Shown: piece by piece, positions 1 to 7,986 of the stretch | Numbering within the stretch: the first letter of the stretch is position 1 | How the letters are laid out: every line of letters begins with the position of its first letter | Origin: Caldifarciminota bacterium | Lineage (GTDB): Bacteria > Hydrothermota > Hydrothermia > UBA1063 > CAJXJZ01 | DNA: 51,908 nt | Assembly: GCA_026986775.1 (NCBI GenBank) | Contig: JALSNX010000007.1 | Location: 1-51,908 of the forward strand | Direction of reading: 5' to 3' | Program-made: the position numbers and the translations under genes | Notes under the pieces: model-generated | What the model was told of the DNA's origin: nothing | Database searches by the model: none | Seen by the model: only the letters and a program-made list of their open reading frames with translations

Positions 1-8
1 GTAATAAC

Positions 9-37
9 GTTGCAGCGTAACTACGAGGAATGGAAAC
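9..37 (+). CRISPR. Last repeat of a CRISPR array entering from the left
   Basis: One intact copy of the same 29-bp repeat as the array at 5463-5882 (begins GTTGCAGCG, ends ATGGAAAC). It is preceded by 8 bases of what is probably a spacer and followed by unrelated sequence, so it looks like the leader-distal end of an array lying outside the window. The plus orientation follows from the 3' handle ATGGAAAC, which resembles the ATTGAAAC handle of type I/III systems. Confidence 0.85.
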
Positions 38-123
38 TGTATCCTGTTACATCTCTATTAGAGGAGTGATGCGCAGTATATTTTTAGCATATGAATAATT
101 TGTAGTCTGTTTTTGTTTTTTTC

Positions 124-152
124 TTGACGACCCCTGCGAATAAGTCTATAAT
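124..152 (+). promoter_or_regulatory. Sigma70 promoter of the TonB-receptor operon
   Basis: TTGACG at 124-129 and TATAAT at 147-152 are separated by exactly 17 nt. Transcription should start near 159, about 25 nt before the first start codon at 184. No strong Shine-Dalgarno sequence is visible before that codon. Confidence 0.8.
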
Positions 153-183
153 TTTGATACACAGCACGGATAAATTGTAAGTC

Positions 184-1266
184 ATGAATATAATTTTTAC
201 ATTTATTTTAACCTACTCATCTTTGTATATGCTTGGCTGGAAGTTTTATCACAAGGGAGATTATAGGAGAGCAGTCAGGTATTTTTCTCTGGAATATTCA
301 AGAAATCATGCAGAAAATGTGGTAAGAGGAATAATAGATGCTTATACGAAATTAAATGACTTTGAAAATGCTGCCCGATGGTCTGATACATTAATGAAAT
401 ACAATAAATGTGAAGCCCTTTCAATGAAGGGTTACTTTTTAAGTAAACTTAACAGGGATAGTATGAAAATAGATTCCTATTTTGATAAACTGAAAATAAA
501 ATGTTCTGGAACACCTTATCCTTTTTATTATCACTCTCTTGTATTGTTTGAACGCAATCAAAATAAGGCACTCAAACTGCTTAAATGGGCATATAAGAAA
601 GATTCCACTTCTTTTCAGGTAAATTTTACAATGGGAGTGTTCTATTACCTCCTCAAGGACTATGTGAAGTCTTCGGTTTATTTTGAACGGGCGCTTGAAA
701 GTAAGTTTATAAAAAATCCTCGTTTTTTACGTATAATGGGGGAGGCTTTTTATAAAGCGCATAAGTATAATGAGGCAATACAGGTTTATGATACACTGTG
801 CAGGTATCAGAGAGAAAATAAATTGAACTGGATAAAACTTGCAAAACTGAATTTGAATGTAAACCGTGTAAAAGAGGCATTGAGAGCATACAAAAGTGCG
901 CTTAAACTTGATAAAGATGATGCTGATTTAAAACTGAATATTGGCGTTTTGTACGTAACACTTAATGATTATGACAGGGGAAGGAAATATCTTGAGCAGG
1001 TTGTTGCCGACAGTCATGTTGAAGCAAAAAATAAGGCAATAGCCAGTTATTATCTTGGATTTATCTATTATAAGTCAGGCTATGAAAGATATAGAAGCAA
1101 GGTGTATAAAGAGGCTATGGAGATGTTCTTAAAAGCGGAAAATTTTTACAAGGAATCCATTACTCTTGGTTTGCCGTCCGACCTTGAGAAAGAAGCAAAG
1201 AAACAGATTATAAATTCTCGTAAAGGCTATAAGGCCTCTTACAGAAAGTATCACAGAATACAGTAA
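184..1266 (+). CDS. TPR-repeat protein, probably exported
   Basis: A 360-aa protein with a hydrophobic N-terminus (about residues 3-17) and then tandem tetratricopeptide-like helices. The clearest repeats are around residues 140-180, 195-225 and 230-275, with typical A-x-x-x-Y/F spacing such as EALRAYKSALKL. TPR arrays are scaffolds, so no enzymatic role is proposed. It is first in a four-gene operon with a binding protein, a TonB-dependent receptor and a lipoprotein, and lies just downstream of a good sigma70 promoter. The hydrophobic start suggests a periplasmic or envelope location, but a signal peptidase site is not clear. The partner is unknown. Confidence 0.75.
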   Translation: MNIIFTFILTYSSLYMLGWKFYHKGDYRRAVRYFSLEYSRNHAENVVRGIIDAYTKLNDFENAARWSDTLMKYNKCEALSMKGYFLSKLNRDSMKIDSYFDKLKIKCSGTPYPFYYHSLVLFERNQNKALKLLKWAYKKDSTSFQVNFTMGVFYYLLKDYVKSSVYFERALESKFIKNPRFLRIMGEAFYKAHKYNEAIQVYDTLCRYQRENKLNWIKLAKLNLNVNRVKEALRAYKSALKLDKDDADLKLNIGVLYVTLNDYDRGRKYLEQVVADSHVEAKNKAIASYYLGFIYYKSGYERYRSKVYKEAMEMFLKAENFYKESITLGLPSDLEKEAKKQIINSRKGYKASYRKYHRIQ

Positions 1267-1284
1267 CAAAAGGAGGAGTTTTTT

Positions 1285-2181
1285 ATGGGGTTCTTGATGT
1301 CTTTGCTGGTAGTAACGAAGGTTATGGTCCTTTTAAGTGGTGAAAGTTTTGTCTTTGACAGTGTTCTCAGTGGTATGTATTCTTCGGGTCTTGATTCGGC
1401 TGAAGTCAAAGTTTTCAATATAAACAGGAATATTGACAGTGGAGTGATATATTTGCGGAATAATCTCAAAAAGGGTGACATAGTGGTTCTTATGGGGATA
1501 GAGTCCTATAATTCATATAAAAAATATGTAAATGGTGGAGGATATAAAAACTATGGCATAGCCATACTTGCCATGGATAGAAACCTTAGAAATGAGATTG
1601 TATCAACAGGTTATCTGGTTGGATTTGACCTTCTTGTAAGTTTTTCTGATAAGATTAAGATGATTAAAGATGCGTTTCCGGATATATCTAAAATAGCCTA
1701 TTTTTATACTCACAAGACATCTGAAGACCTTGACTATCTCGTTAATGAGGCTAAAAGTAAGGGTATGAATGTTGTTGCTATTGAGACATCCTCAAAAGAT
1801 GAAATAAAGAACAATATTAAGGCTCTTAAAACATTGAAGGTTCAATTCTTACTTCTAAGCCTTGACCCATTATTCTTAAGTGATAGGAACTTTCAGTTTA
1901 TACTGAAGAATGCCATGAAAGAAAAAATACCTGTATGGGGCGAGACAAGGAAATATGTGGCAATGGGAGCCGTTATGGGAGCAGAGGTTTCTTTTTCTCA
2001 ACTTGGCAGTATTGCAGGCGATGTAATTAATCTAATAAAAGGTGGAGAGGTTAACCCTGGTCTGTTCAGTACCATTCAGGCTTCAAGTTATAGCCTGTTC
2101 TTTAATGAAAAAAGCATTAAAAAGTTAAAACTTAAGGTTAGAGAGGACGTGCTGAAAAAGGCGGAAAAAATCTATAAATAG
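1285..2181 (+). CDS. PF04392-type periplasmic binding protein
   Basis: A 298-aa protein with a hydrophobic N-terminus and the two-lobed type I periplasmic-binding pattern of the ABC_sub_bind (PF04392) family. Lobe one is about residues 20-125. Then come a segment of the type 'DISKIAYFYTH', repeated Lys/Asp helices, and a C-terminal part containing AVMGAEVSFSQLG and NEKSIKKLKL, which are hallmarks of this family. A strong SD (AGGAGG, about 10 nt upstream) supports the start. No ABC permease or ATPase is adjacent. Instead the gene is sandwiched between a TPR protein and a TonB receptor, so it may feed or sense the receptor's substrate. The ligand cannot be read from the sequence; amino acids and related small molecules are known for relatives. 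Confidence 0.75.
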   Translation: MGFLMSLLVVTKVMVLLSGESFVFDSVLSGMYSSGLDSAEVKVFNINRNIDSGVIYLRNNLKKGDIVVLMGIESYNSYKKYVNGGGYKNYGIAILAMDRNLRNEIVSTGYLVGFDLLVSFSDKIKMIKDAFPDISKIAYFYTHKTSEDLDYLVNEAKSKGMNVVAIETSSKDEIKNNIKALKTLKVQFLLLSLDPLFLSDRNFQFILKNAMKEKIPVWGETRKYVAMGAVMGAEVSFSQLGSIAGDVINLIKGGEVNPGLFSTIQASSYSLFFNEKSIKKLKLKVREDVLKKAEKIYK

Positions 2182-2190
2182 GAGGTGAAT

Positions 2191-4371
2191 ATGTCAGGGC
2201 GGAGGGTAGTCAGAGTAATACTGTTGGTCTTTGCAATTGTTGGGGCTCTCTATGCCCAGATAAGTGAACTTGACCTGTTCACACAGAAAGAAGTCATAGT
2301 GGTTACGGCTACAAAAACTGCCCAGAAACTTGAAGAGGCACCCAGCATAATGAGTGCTTATCTGGAAAAAGAGTTACGGGAAATGCCATATGATGAACTT
2401 GTTGATTTTCTGAATACAGTGCCGGGTCTTGTGGTCAGTATGGCTCCGGATGGCCGGTATAGATTAACTGTTAGAGGACAGAGGGCTCCTGGAGAAGTGC
2501 TTGTTTTGATTGATGGTCAGAAGATTAACGATATTTATACAGGTGAGGGTAATTATGAAATACCCCTTGAATGGATTTCAAGGATAGAAATATTAAGAGG
2601 TCCTGGGTCTTCACTTTTCGGTAGCAATGCTTTGACGGGTATTATTAATATTATAACAAAGCAGCCCGATAATGAAAGCAAAGGACATTTTGCGTTTATA
2701 GAAAAAGGTGGGGTAATACTTGGCGATAATACAGATAATGGTATAAGGAAATCGCTGAGATTATACGCAGGATATAATGGTGGTTTATTCAGGTTGGATG
2801 CGAATTTAAGGCTGGAAGACCCATTCGCAATGCGGGTAACACGAGATATATATGCTGATAGAGACCCTAATTCTCTTTTGTATGGGGGCAAAACAGGATA
2901 TACGTATCGTAAGTTCAATGGTGCAAATTTCAAGGTGAGTTTGAAAAAGGATAAGTTTCACGCACAGATTATGTCATTTTACAGAAAGCGTGATGCCTAT
3001 GCCGGTTATACATTGTGGTATGCCCCGGGTAGTGACCTTAAAGATAATACCCTTATTGGCAATTTAGGGTTTGATTATCTTAACAGTGAAAAAGTTACAT
3101 CATCCTTTAAACTTGGTGGCATTTATGTAATACATGATTTTCTCATAAAGGAAAGACCTGATGGATATATTGATCCCGTAAGCGGTGATACATTCTCTGA
3201 GGGCATGCTCACAAAAGAATACTACAAAGAATTTACCTTTAATGCAGAGAACCAGATTAACTATAATGTGAGTGACAACCTTCTTTTTTCTCTGGGACTC
3301 CAGTTTGAGTACTCAGGAATTCCCGATTTTTATGTTTACAGAAATTACAGTGCTCTTACACACGAACATTATAGTGAACTTGGAAACTATGATAGTTTGA
3401 ACTTTGCAGACATAAAAAATAAAGCAAGAAGTGTATTTGCAGGTTATGCGCAGGCTATTTACAGAGGTAAATTAATGGACAGAGACTGGCAGGTAGTTCT
3501 CGGTGGAAGATACGATAAGTATTCGGATGTTGCTGAAAAAATGCCATTTGTTCCCCGTATATCTTTTATGTTTGTTCCTGTTGAGAACCTGAGAATAAGG
3601 CTCATGTATGGAGGCGCGTTCAGGGCACCAACGTTTAAAGAATTATATGACAGGAGCTCCATAGGTAAGGATGCTATATATGGAAATGAAACATTGAAAC
3701 CAGAGCAGATTATCACACCAGAAGCAGGAATTGAATGGCATCTTGCTAAGGGTGTCTTCCGTGCCAACGTTTACCAGAGTAAACTTAAGGATATAATAAG
3801 AGCATTTGACCCACAGGGTTCTGGAAAATATGGATGGTATGAAAATATTGGAGATATAAAAAGCCTGGGTGGTGAAGTGGATTTAAGATACGCTCTTTCG
3901 GATAACATAGGTATAATGGCCAATTATTCGTATGTTCTTCCTGTATTTTACTGGAACAGGGAGAAACTTGGAACTGACTTTCTCGCAAGCATAGGCGCCT
4001 ATGATGGCACATGGATAAACAATATCCCTCATTACAGAGCCACTTTTGGAGTGAGGTTTAATGCGCTTAAGAAACAAAACGGTTATGCTTTAAAGAGCAT
4101 TATAATAGGAAAGTATTTTGGAAAGCGTGCAAACAATAACAGAGTTAATATAGAAACCCAGCACACAGTTGATATACCATCTTCTTTTACTTTTGATGTG
4201 TATCTTCGTTACAGCATTGCTAAAAATGTATATCTTGGTCTTAGAGGCTACAATCTCATTCCTTCATATTATGCAGACCCAACAGAGACAAATGACATAG
4301 ATAGTTATGGAGAAAAAGGTCTGATACAGCCAGCGAGAAGGATTGAAATTGAGGCTGGAATAAATATCTAA
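2191..4371 (+). CDS. TonB-dependent outer-membrane receptor
   Basis: A 726-aa protein. A signal peptide (about residues 1-22, ending ALYAQ) precedes a TonB-box-like segment (EVIVVTAT) and a plug domain (about 40-160) with the motifs VLIDGQKIND, IEILRGPGSSLFGSNA and GIINIITK. The rest is a 22-strand-type beta barrel ending in a short terminal strand. The ATG at 2191 was preferred to the in-frame GTG at 2185 because the GTG lies inside the SD AGGAGG. The family imports siderophores, cobalamin, nucleosides or sugars using proton-motive force passed through TonB-ExbBD; a complete ExbB/ExbD/TonB set is encoded at 17670-20156. The substrate is unknown. The neighbouring nucleotidase-C lipoprotein weakly suggests nucleotide-type compounds. 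Confidence 0.93.
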   Translation: MSGRRVVRVILLVFAIVGALYAQISELDLFTQKEVIVVTATKTAQKLEEAPSIMSAYLEKELREMPYDELVDFLNTVPGLVVSMAPDGRYRLTVRGQRAPGEVLVLIDGQKINDIYTGEGNYEIPLEWISRIEILRGPGSSLFGSNALTGIINIITKQPDNESKGHFAFIEKGGVILGDNTDNGIRKSLRLYAGYNGGLFRLDANLRLEDPFAMRVTRDIYADRDPNSLLYGGKTGYTYRKFNGANFKVSLKKDKFHAQIMSFYRKRDAYAGYTLWYAPGSDLKDNTLIGNLGFDYLNSEKVTSSFKLGGIYVIHDFLIKERPDGYIDPVSGDTFSEGMLTKEYYKEFTFNAENQINYNVSDNLLFSLGLQFEYSGIPDFYVYRNYSALTHEHYSELGNYDSLNFADIKNKARSVFAGYAQAIYRGKLMDRDWQVVLGGRYDKYSDVAEKMPFVPRISFMFVPVENLRIRLMYGGAFRAPTFKELYDRSSIGKDAIYGNETLKPEQIITPEAGIEWHLAKGVFRANVYQSKLKDIIRAFDPQGSGKYGWYENIGDIKSLGGEVDLRYALSDNIGIMANYSYVLPVFYWNREKLGTDFLASIGAYDGTWINNIPHYRATFGVRFNALKKQNGYALKSIIIGKYFGKRANNNRVNIETQHTVDIPSSFTFDVYLRYSIAKNVYLGLRGYNLIPSYYADPTETNDIDSYGEKGLIQPARRIEIEAGINI

Positions 4372-4384
4372 ATGGAGGTGTGAA

Positions 4385-5224
4385 ATGAAGAAATATTTTA
4401 TTACAGGCATTTTATTGAGCGCTTTAACTTTCATTTTTATGACTGGGTGTGATAATCTTTTTAAGGAAGATATTACACAGTATGAACTTGAAACAAAAGA
4501 AGCAGTGTACACACCGGATACCACAAATCCGATAGTTGTCGCAAAGATAATAATTGACTCATTGAATGTAAAAAAACAGTACGTCAGAACGCATGAATCT
4601 TTATTAGGTGATCTCATAACAGATGCAGTAAAGTGGTACGTTAAGGAGAAAGACGGTATAGATGTTGATATTGTCCTTGAAAATGCTGGAGCAATAAGAA
4701 CAGATACAGTTTATTATCCAGACCATGGAGACACACTGTACCTTACAGATGTTATGCTTGCAAGGATTTTTCCATTTAAAGAGGTCGGGGTTAAAATTAC
4801 CCTTACAGGGCAGGAACTTAAGAGCGTTCTTGAGAGGGGAGCAAGTGGACTTCCATTGGCAGAGGGAAGGTTCCTTCAGGTAAACAGAGAACTTGAGATA
4901 ACCATAGATACCACAAAGAATCCACAACTTTTAAACCTTGACGAAAGTGCAATAGTTCAGGAAGGAGAAAGGATTGTTGGTTGTAAATATAACGGAAATG
5001 ACATATCACCTGATGCCACATACACTGTAGTAATGAGCAGATTTGTGGTGTATTCAGGTGGTGATTCATATATTGCAGTCATAAATCTGCCGGGAAATAA
5101 GAAAGAGGACCTTGGTAGATACTATTTAAATGCCCTGATTTCTTATTTACAGCACATAGATGCAGTAAATAATCCCATACAGGCCGATACAATAGTTGGA
5201 AGAAGGATACATATAGAACCATAA
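4385..5224 (+). CDS. Lipoprotein with stand-alone 5'-nucleotidase C-terminal domain
   Basis: A 279-aa lipoprotein with a lipobox ending at Cys22 (MTGC). The mature part matches the 5_nucleotid_C domain (PF02872): LLGDLITDAV, ENAGAIR, a PFKEVGVKITLTGQELKSVLE block, FLQVNREL and a C-terminal SGGDSY. Normal UshA/YfkN-type 5'-nucleotidases are about 550 aa with an N-terminal metallophosphatase domain that carries the catalytic metal ligands. That domain is absent here, and the residues before the C-domain are only a short linker, so catalysis is unlikely. The C-domain normally binds the nucleoside base, so a nucleoside-binding surface lipoprotein partnering the TonB receptor is a reasonable inference. 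It is the last gene before a strong terminator. Confidence 0.8.
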   Translation: MKKYFITGILLSALTFIFMTGCDNLFKEDITQYELETKEAVYTPDTTNPIVVAKIIIDSLNVKKQYVRTHESLLGDLITDAVKWYVKEKDGIDVDIVLENAGAIRTDTVYYPDHGDTLYLTDVMLARIFPFKEVGVKITLTGQELKSVLERGASGLPLAEGRFLQVNRELEITIDTTKNPQLLNLDESAIVQEGERIVGCKYNGNDISPDATYTVVMSRFVVYSGGDSYIAVINLPGNKKEDLGRYYLNALISYLQHIDAVNNPIQADTIVGRRIHIEP

Positions 5225-5242
5225 CAACGTATTCACTGTTTA

Positions 5243-5286
5243 CTCCTCTCTGCAATCAAAAGGTTGCAGGGAGGAGAACTTTTTTC
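5243..5286 (+). terminator. Rho-independent terminator of the TonB-receptor operon
   Basis: A 13-bp stem (5243-5255 with 5264-5276, one G-T wobble) and an 8-nt loop are followed by a T-rich tract at 5280-5286. It lies 18 nt after the stop codon at 5224 and separates this operon from the CRISPR leader. Confidence 0.85.
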
Positions 5287-5294
5287 TTTCAATC

Positions 5295-5340
5295 TGTCAC
5301 AAACCTCATATACGACCAAAACCCCGGGGGGTTTGTGACA
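5295..5340. repeat. Inverted repeat upstream of the CRISPR leader promoter
   Basis: Perfect 11-bp arms at 5295-5305 (TGTCACAAACC) and 5330-5340 enclose 24 nt that contain a GC-rich core, CCCCGGGGGG. No T-run follows, so this is not an obvious terminator. It ends 30 nt before the -35 box of the array promoter. It could be an operator, a processed RNA structure or a remnant of a mobile-element end. Confidence 0.6.
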
Positions 5341-5370
5341 CTGTGAAAAATAATATCTTACGCATTATAC

Positions 5371-5399
5371 TTGACAATTCGGATTTCATGGGGTATAAT
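5371..5399 (+). promoter_or_regulatory. Consensus sigma70 promoter in the CRISPR leader
   Basis: TTGACA at 5371-5376 and TATAAT at 5394-5399 with a 17-nt spacer match the sigma70 consensus at all twelve positions. The predicted start near 5406 gives a leader of about 57 nt before the first repeat at 5463. No coding sequence follows, so the product should be the precursor crRNA. Confidence 0.88.
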
Positions 5400-5462
5400 T
5401 TTCAGCGTTTCGTGAAATATGACTGTTTGGTCTAAAATATTGATTTTGAATAACATAAATGG

Positions 5463-5882
5463 GTTGCAGCGTAACTACGAGGAATGGAAACATATTCTAT
5501 ATTCTATTATATTTTTATCTTCGTTTAGGTTGCAGCGTAACTACGAGGAATGGAAACAAGACATAAAACTCCCACCAGCATTGAAGTTAAGTTCAGGTTG
5601 CAGCGTAACTACGAGGAATGGAAACCGCATATGATAACTCTTACTTATCCTTCTGATTATCCGTTGCAGCGTAACTACGAGGAATGGAAACAAAGGCAGG
5701 TTAAACTTAACCGTCTTTCTGTAATCGTTGCAGCGTAACTACGAGGAATGGAAACTTCTATCATTATAAAGAACTGTAAAAACTACATTACCGGGTTGCA
5801 GCGTAACTACGAGGAATGGAAACGCTTTTTGCGTTCTTTGTCTTAATTGGGGTGTCGTGGTTGCAGCGTAACTACGAGGAAT
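5463..5882 (+). CRISPR. CRISPR array, six full repeats and one truncated
   Basis: Repeats of 29 bp (begin GTTGCAGCG, end ATGGAAAC) start at 5463, 5529, 5597, 5663, 5727 and 5795 and are identical. A seventh at 5860 matches for only its first 23 bases and then diverges, as expected for the leader-distal end. The six spacers are 37, 39, 37, 35, 39 and 36 nt, AT-rich and all different. The repeat resembles the type I-B/III repeats of thermophilic bacteria when read in reverse complement (starts GTTTCCATTCCTC). The array lies directly behind the leader promoter. No cas gene is present in the window, so processing and interference proteins must be encoded elsewhere. Confidence 0.97.
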
Positions 5883-5993
5883 AAGCAGGATATATACTTT
5901 TAAGATGGCAGAGTGCTCTTGAGGTTTTTTAAAAACCTGATATGATTTGTGGTTCGGTAATGAAGGGAGTGCAAATAATGGTTTTTTACTCTG

Positions 5994-6935
5994 TCAAATA
6001 GTGTCCAGAATCTCCTCTATAAAAGGATAGTTTGATTTAAGAGTCTTTATAAGTGATTCTGATTTTTTTCTTTTAAGCAGGATTTCTGTTATCTTCTTTT
6101 CCTTTCTTGTAATAGGCCAGTTCAGGAGTTCATCTTTGAAAATGGGATATAGTAGAAAAATCCATGAAGTTTTGCTGTAAGGAAGAATCCTGTTTAATTT
6201 TGACAGTGTTTTCTGTGCTGTTTCTTCAATTTTAATATCTAAAATCTGAAATCTGGCAAGTTCTTTCAGTGCCTCTATTCTTGCCTGTTCCTCTGATATT
6301 TTTTTGAACTCGTTTATTATGCGTTCTTTTGTAAGAAGTTCTATGTATTTTTTCCCTGTTTCTATTTCATGCAGGGTGAGGCTGTCATATTTCAAATTCA
6401 TTCTTGTTTTGTATCTTACTGCCCTGAAAATTCTTGTTGGGTCATCTTTGAAACTCCCATTGTATGTTACTCTTAAAATGCCTTTTTTTAAATCAGCAAT
6501 ACCATTTAAGGGGTCAATAACCTCTTTTCTGTATATATCAATGTATATGCTGTTTATAGTGAAATCCCGTCTCTTTGCATCCTCTTTAATGCTATATACT
6601 GGTTCAACTGCTGGAAGTTTTGCTGGCTCTGGATAAGTCTCCTTTCTGAAATGTGCGATATTTATAGTATGACAGTTTTTTAATACGTAATTGACTGTGA
6701 GAAAAGAGGTTTTTATCTTTTTTTGAATGATGTATGTGTTCTCTATGAGTTTTTCAATAAAAGATAGTCCGTGATTAACTGCAAAATCCACGTCTTTTGG
6801 TGTGGTGTTTAAAAGTATATCTCGTGGTATTCCACCAACAAGATAAATATGGTAATCTGTTTCTAAAAGTGTGTGAATAAGGGGGTGGATGTAATAAGGC
6901 AGGCTTTCTAAAAGCCTGCCTGTATTGAGTTTCAC
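5994..6935 (-). CDS. CCA-type tRNA nucleotidyltransferase (class II, short)
   Basis: A 313-aa member of the class II nucleotidyltransferase/poly(A) polymerase superfamily, which adds or repairs tRNA 3' ends. Motifs: YLVGGIPRD (residues 31-39), the metal-binding DVD (48-50), RRDFTIN (122-128), DPLNGIADL (141-149) and DDPTRIFRAVRY (164-175). At 313 aa it is shorter than CCA enzymes that carry an HD domain (about 400 or more), and its C-terminal part shows no HD motif. Whether it adds the whole CCA or acts as an A-adding or CC-adding enzyme cannot be decided by eye. The start is a GTG two bases after the accB stop, without its own strong SD, which suggests translational coupling. It is the last gene of the minus-strand operon. 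Confidence 0.88.
   Translation of the reverse strand: MKLNTGRLLESLPYYIHPLIHTLLETDYHIYLVGGIPRDILLNTTPKDVDFAVNHGLSFIEKLIENTYIIQKKIKTSFLTVNYVLKNCHTINIAHFRKETYPEPAKLPAVEPVYSIKEDAKRRDFTINSIYIDIYRKEVIDPLNGIADLKKGILRVTYNGSFKDDPTRIFRAVRYKTRMNLKYDSLTLHEIETGKKYIELLTKERIINEFKKISEEQARIEALKELARFQILDIKIEETAQKTLSKLNRILPYSKTSWIFLLYPIFKDELLNWPITRKEKKITEILLKRKKSESLIKTLKSNYPFIEEILDTI
6897..6921 (-). repeat. Perfect hairpin at the start of the nucleotidyltransferase gene
   Basis: Two perfect 11-nt arms (6897-6907 and 6911-6921) are separated by 3 nt, covering about codons 5-13 of the gene starting at 6935. No T-run follows, so it is not a standard terminator. In mRNA it would form a very stable structure just inside the coding region after the accB stop. 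Confidence 0.75.
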
Positions 6936-6937
6936 AT

Positions 6938-7414
6938 TCAGGATGATGTGTCTATTAGAAAGAGTACCTGGTTGTATTCAACGGGTTGTGCATTCTCTAC
7001 AAGTATATCTACGACAGTACCGTCTACGTCAGACTCTATTTCATTCATGACCTTCATGGCCTCTACAATGCATAAAACCTGACCTTTTTTGACTCTGTCT
7101 CCTTTTTCCACAAATGGGGGGGCACCGGGTGATGGGGCTCTGTAAAATGTTCCGACTATGGGAGAGCGTATCTCGTGGTATTTTTTATCTGAAGCTGTTT
7201 TTTGCTTTTTTTCTTCCACTTCTTCCTTTGAAGGTATGCTCTGTGTGCCTGTGCTGCTAAGCGGTTCCCTTGTTACGTATTCATACTGCCCCAGGGGTAT
7301 TGGAGCGTGTTTGAAGACGATTCTTATTCTGGAAAACAGGGATCTGTACTCAATTTCATCAACCCCGTTTTCCTTTCCTATTTTTACAAGTTCTCTGATT
7401 TTTTTGAGGTTCAT
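6938..7414 (-). CDS. accB: Biotin carboxyl carrier protein of acetyl-CoA carboxylase
   Basis: A 158-aa protein with an N-terminal helical region, a linker rich in Ser, Lys and Glu (about residues 50-78), and a C-terminal biotinyl domain (about 80-157). The biotinylation motif EAMKVMNE has its acceptor at Lys121. It carries biotin between the carboxylase and transferase parts of acetyl-CoA carboxylase, the first step of fatty-acid synthesis. It lies one nt after efp, an order common in bacteria, but the biotin carboxylase gene accC that normally follows is replaced by a tRNA nucleotidyltransferase gene. accD is in the window at 47412-48275; accA and accC are not. Confidence 0.96.
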   Translation of the reverse strand: MNLKKIRELVKIGKENGVDEIEYRSLFSRIRIVFKHAPIPLGQYEYVTREPLSSTGTQSIPSKEEVEEKKQKTASDKKYHEIRSPIVGTFYRAPSPGAPPFVEKGDRVKKGQVLCIVEAMKVMNEIESDVDGTVVDILVENAQPVEYNQVLFLIDTSS

Positions 7415-7415
7415 A

Positions 7416-7967
7416 TTATTTGACCCTTTCTATGTATTTGTCTGAGCGTGTGTCTATCCTGATTTTGTCGCCCACCTGAATGAACAGGGGAACCTGAATG
7501 ACCTTGCCTGTTTCTAATTTTGCAGGCTTTGAACCCCCTGACGCTGTATCCCCCTTGAGTCCGGGGTCTGTTTCCACTACTTCAAGTTCAACAAATGTTG
7601 GTGGCTCTACGTTTATAGGCATGCCTTCAGCATATAGAATCATGACTTCCATGCCTTCTTTTATATAGCCCAGTATATCCTCTATCTGGTCTTTTTTGAA
7701 GAGAATGTCCTCATAGGTTTCTGAATCAAGGAAGTGGTAGTTTTCACCCTCTATATAGGAGAATGTTGCAGGACGTCTTTCTATATGCACTTCCTCTATC
7801 TCGGAATCGTCCTTTAAACTTACATCTTTTGTAAGGCCTGTTGTTGCATTTTTCAACTTGAGTCTGAGGGTTGCACCACCTCTTCCCATGTGAGTGTGGG
7901 AGAAGTCCACTATAAAGTATATTTCACCGTTGTAACGTATTGCCATTCCTTTTCTTACATCGGGCAT
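7416..7967 (-). CDS. efp: Translation elongation factor P
   Basis: A 183-aa protein with the three beta-barrel domains of EF-P, which rescues ribosomes stalled at polyproline. Typical segments are GMAIRYNG near the N-terminus, PPTFVELEV and [17 protein letters not shown] in the middle, and [17 protein letters not shown] at the end. The loop reaching the peptidyl-transferase centre reads HMGRGGA with Arg29 at the tip, the Thermus-like form, rather than the modified Lys of E. coli. A strong SD (AGGGAGG) precedes the start. It lies between a proline peptidase gene and accB in one operon. Confidence 0.96.
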   Translation of the reverse strand: MPDVRKGMAIRYNGEIYFIVDFSHTHMGRGGATLRLKLKNATTGLTKDVSLKDDSEIEEVHIERRPATFSYIEGENYHFLDSETYEDILFKKDQIEDILGYIKEGMEVMILYAEGMPINVEPPTFVELEVVETDPGLKGDTASGGSKPAKLETGKVIQVPLFIQVGDKIRIDTRSDKYIERVK

Positions 7968-7986
7968 ACTTCACCTCCCTTTAAAG

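Noticed and set aside
5419-5738. Two open frames of 71 and 62 codons across the CRISPR array
   Set aside because: Their sequences are translated repeats (the same LQRNYEEWK-like string at each repeat), so they are artefacts of the array.
5922-5938. Palindrome AGGTTTTTTAAAAACCT after the array
   Set aside because: Arms are almost all A/T and there is no room for a loop and no following T-run; not called a terminator.
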